Positions 5,511 to 6,486 of a stretch of DNA of 6,486 bases are shown here, piece by piece (position 1 is the stretch's first letter; each line of letters starts with the position of its first letter). The DNA comes from Zoogloeaceae bacterium. Its GTDB lineage: Bacteria > Pseudomonadota > Gammaproteobacteria > Burkholderiales > Rhodocyclaceae. The notes beneath the pieces were generated by a model. It saw only the letters and a program-made list of their open reading frames with translations, was not told where the DNA came from and did no database searches. Location of the stretch: assembly GCA_031267345.1 (NCBI GenBank), contig JAIRZG010000218.1:1-6486 (forward strand), read 5' to 3'. The position numbers and the translations under genes were made by a program.

Positions 5511-5983
5511 GCACGAGGGGTGGATCGGCGCCGCGCGCGCCCCTCCCCGGCGACGTGCCCACGGTAGGCTTTGGCAGCACAAGACGCGCCGACGGCAGTC
5601 TCATCCGGGCCGGGAAAACCATCACGCCGCCAGAAGCCGTTCGCCTGGCGCTCGCTCACATCGCCGGGGACGAAACCCGGCTCCGGGCGTGTTTCGGGGA
5701 AGATACCCAGATCGCGCAGCGTGAGTGGGATGCCTTCGTGAGCCTCGCCTACAACGTCGGGGCGGAGGCGGTCTGTACATCCAGCATTCCGGAGAAACTT
5801 TCGCGCGGCGATTATGCGGCGGCCTGCAAGACCATCCTCGATTTCAACGGGTTTTGCGCGAAGCCCAAGGTCAAAAACGCCGCTGGCCGACTCGTCTGCC
5901 CGCCGGGCGCGCGAAAAATCCTGCCCGGCCTCGTCCGGCGCAGAGAAGCGGAATACCGGCTATGCATGGGAGAAGCCACATGA
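5503..5983 (+). pseudogene. T4-type phage lysozyme (GH24), 5'-truncated and frameshifted
   Basis: The frame ending at 5983 reads GDVPTVGFGST, then ITPPEAVRLALAHIAGDE, EWDAFVSLAYNVG, SSIPEKLSRGDYAAACKTIL and a C-terminal LPGLVRRREAEYRLCMGE. This is a clear GH24 endolysin that cuts peptidoglycan glycan strands. Upstream, LALHEGW (5503-5523) carries the expected catalytic Glu (5515-5517) but in the neighbouring frame. Removing one base in the C-rich stretch 5531-5548 joins them as HEGWIGAARALPGDVPT. That puts the Glu 15 residues before the conserved Thr, the same spacing as in T4 lysozyme (E11, T26). Everything before LALHEGW, including the signal or start region, is missing at the junction with gpF. 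No functional enzyme is expected. Its TGA overlaps the next ATG (ATGA). Confidence 0.8.
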
Positions 5984-6189
5984 GCATCATCGACAGATCC
6001 AACCCCTGCGTCTCCGAAAGACACGCCGCCATCATGCAAAAGGAACTGACGGGCGCGAAAACGGAAGGCGCGTTGAAGGAAATCGCCGTCCGACATACCC
6101 GATTCCTGCTGACAAAGGACATCGCCGCCATGCGCGACGCCTATGCGGACGCCCTGAAACGGGTGAGAAAGGCGGCGCGCGATGCTTGA
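5980..6189 (+). CDS. Small hypothetical protein of the lysis cassette
   Basis: This 69-residue protein begins MSIIDRSNPCVSERHAAIMQKEL and ends with a basic helix (YADALKRVRKAARDA). It is soluble and mostly helical by composition, with no membrane segment, so it is not a holin. I do not recognise a family. ATG at 5980 overlaps the lysozyme TGA, and its own TGA (6187-6189) overlaps the next gene, whose ATG is at 6182. This tight packing points to translational coupling within a lysis operon and supports its being real. Confidence 0.7.
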   Translation: MSIIDRSNPCVSERHAAIMQKELTGAKTEGALKEIAVRHTRFLLTKDIAAMRDAYADALKRVRKAARDA

Positions 6190-6486
6190 AAAGATTTTCA
6201 CCTGGCTCGCCGCCTACGCCACACCGATCCTGCTGGCCGCCATGTTCGCGGCGGGCGCCGGTCTGGGCTGGATGGCGAACGGCTGGCGCTGGGAGAGCCG
6301 CGTGGTCGCGTTGGAGCGGGACGCCGCCCGGCGCGAGGCGACGCTCTCGGATGAAATAGTGCAGGCGCTGGAACTCACCCTCAAAGCTGAGCGCCGGGGC
6401 GATGAACTGGTCGCCGCATTGATCGCGGCGCAAGACGAACGCTCGATACTCGCAAGGGAGAAAGACGATGCCATCCGCAAGAACAC
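6182..6486 (+). CDS. Rz-like inner-membrane spanin, 3' end outside the window
   Basis: The frame from ATG 6182 stays open to the window end (101 complete codons). One hydrophobic segment near residues 12-31 (YATPILLAAMFAAGAGLGW) follows a short basic start. After it comes a long charged region rich in Glu, Arg, Ala and Leu that should form a coiled coil (RVVALERDAARREATL, LTLKAERRGDELVAAL, AREKDDAIRK). This architecture and its place after a lysozyme gene fit an i-spanin (Rz-like), which spans the periplasm from the inner membrane and helps disrupt the outer membrane in lysis. Assignment rests on architecture and context, not on a diagnostic motif. It overlaps the previous gene by 8 bases. 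Confidence 0.65.
   Translation, partial: MLEKIFTWLAAYATPILLAAMFAAGAGLGWMANGWRWESRVVALERDAARREATLSDEIVQALELTLKAERRGDELVAALIAAQDERSILAREKDDAIRKN

Noticed and set aside
5503..5625. N-terminal extension of the gpF-like frame to ATG 5625
   Set aside because: It is antisense to the lysozyme remnant. The gpF family pattern begins at about residue NLPTRRW, so ATG 5502 is the better start.
4708..5724. 338-codon plus-strand open frame
   Set aside because: Most of it is antisense to the gpF-like gene. Only the short LALHEGW part after 5503 is real, as a piece of the lysozyme remnant.

Overview
The window is part of a rearranged, decaying Mu-like prophage in a GC-rich bacterium, most likely a beta- or gammaproteobacterium. 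The Mu-type genes (gpG-like, gpF-like, Com, D12 adenine methylase, a T4-type lysozyme and an Rz-like spanin) and the ISAs1-type insertion sequence support this. The host cannot be named from the sequence alone. No rRNA, tRNA or CRISPR array was seen.

Layout from left to right. Bases 1-181 are the 3' end of an ISAs1-family element. It has inserted into, and cut off, a minus-strand gpG-like virion morphogenesis gene (182-346). A 224-base gene-free stretch holds a minus-strand terminator hairpin. Next come com (571-768) and an overlapping DNA adenine methylase gene interrupted by an in-frame TAG (746-1567), both on plus, closed by a terminator. A second accessory unit follows: tcmP (plus, 1778-2635) and a DUF5131/Gp37-Gp68 three-cysteine gene (minus, 2630-3379). 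These converge, and their two stop codons share one palindromic hexamer. Each has its own sigma70-like promoter, and terminator-like hairpins sharing 19 identical bases flank the unit. Then come a small minus-strand phage gene with an apparent frameshift (3515-3830), a bidirectional terminator, a 65-residue gene (4004-4201) and a gpF-like head gene fused to a JAMM/RadC-like domain (4198-5502).

At about 5500-5510 the gpF gene, which has lost its N-terminus, abuts the 5'-truncated lysozyme gene head to head. The lysozyme gene begins a plus-strand lysis cassette: lysozyme remnant, a 69-residue protein and an Rz-like inner-membrane spanin running off the window. In phage Mu, lysis genes lie upstream of gpF in the same orientation. 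The junction therefore looks like one end of an inversion between lysozyme and gpF, although an assembly chimera is also possible.

How the genes relate: gpF and gpG are neighbours in Mu, so 347-4003 reads as accessory cargo placed between two head genes. The cargo carries DNA methylation (com-dam) and a poorly understood pair combining a methyltransferase-like protein with a three-cysteine protein (tcmP-DUF5131). The latter is the best candidate here for an undescribed system. Truncations, the IS insertion, an amber codon and two apparent one-base frameshifts indicate that the prophage is defective, unless some of them are sequencing errors.
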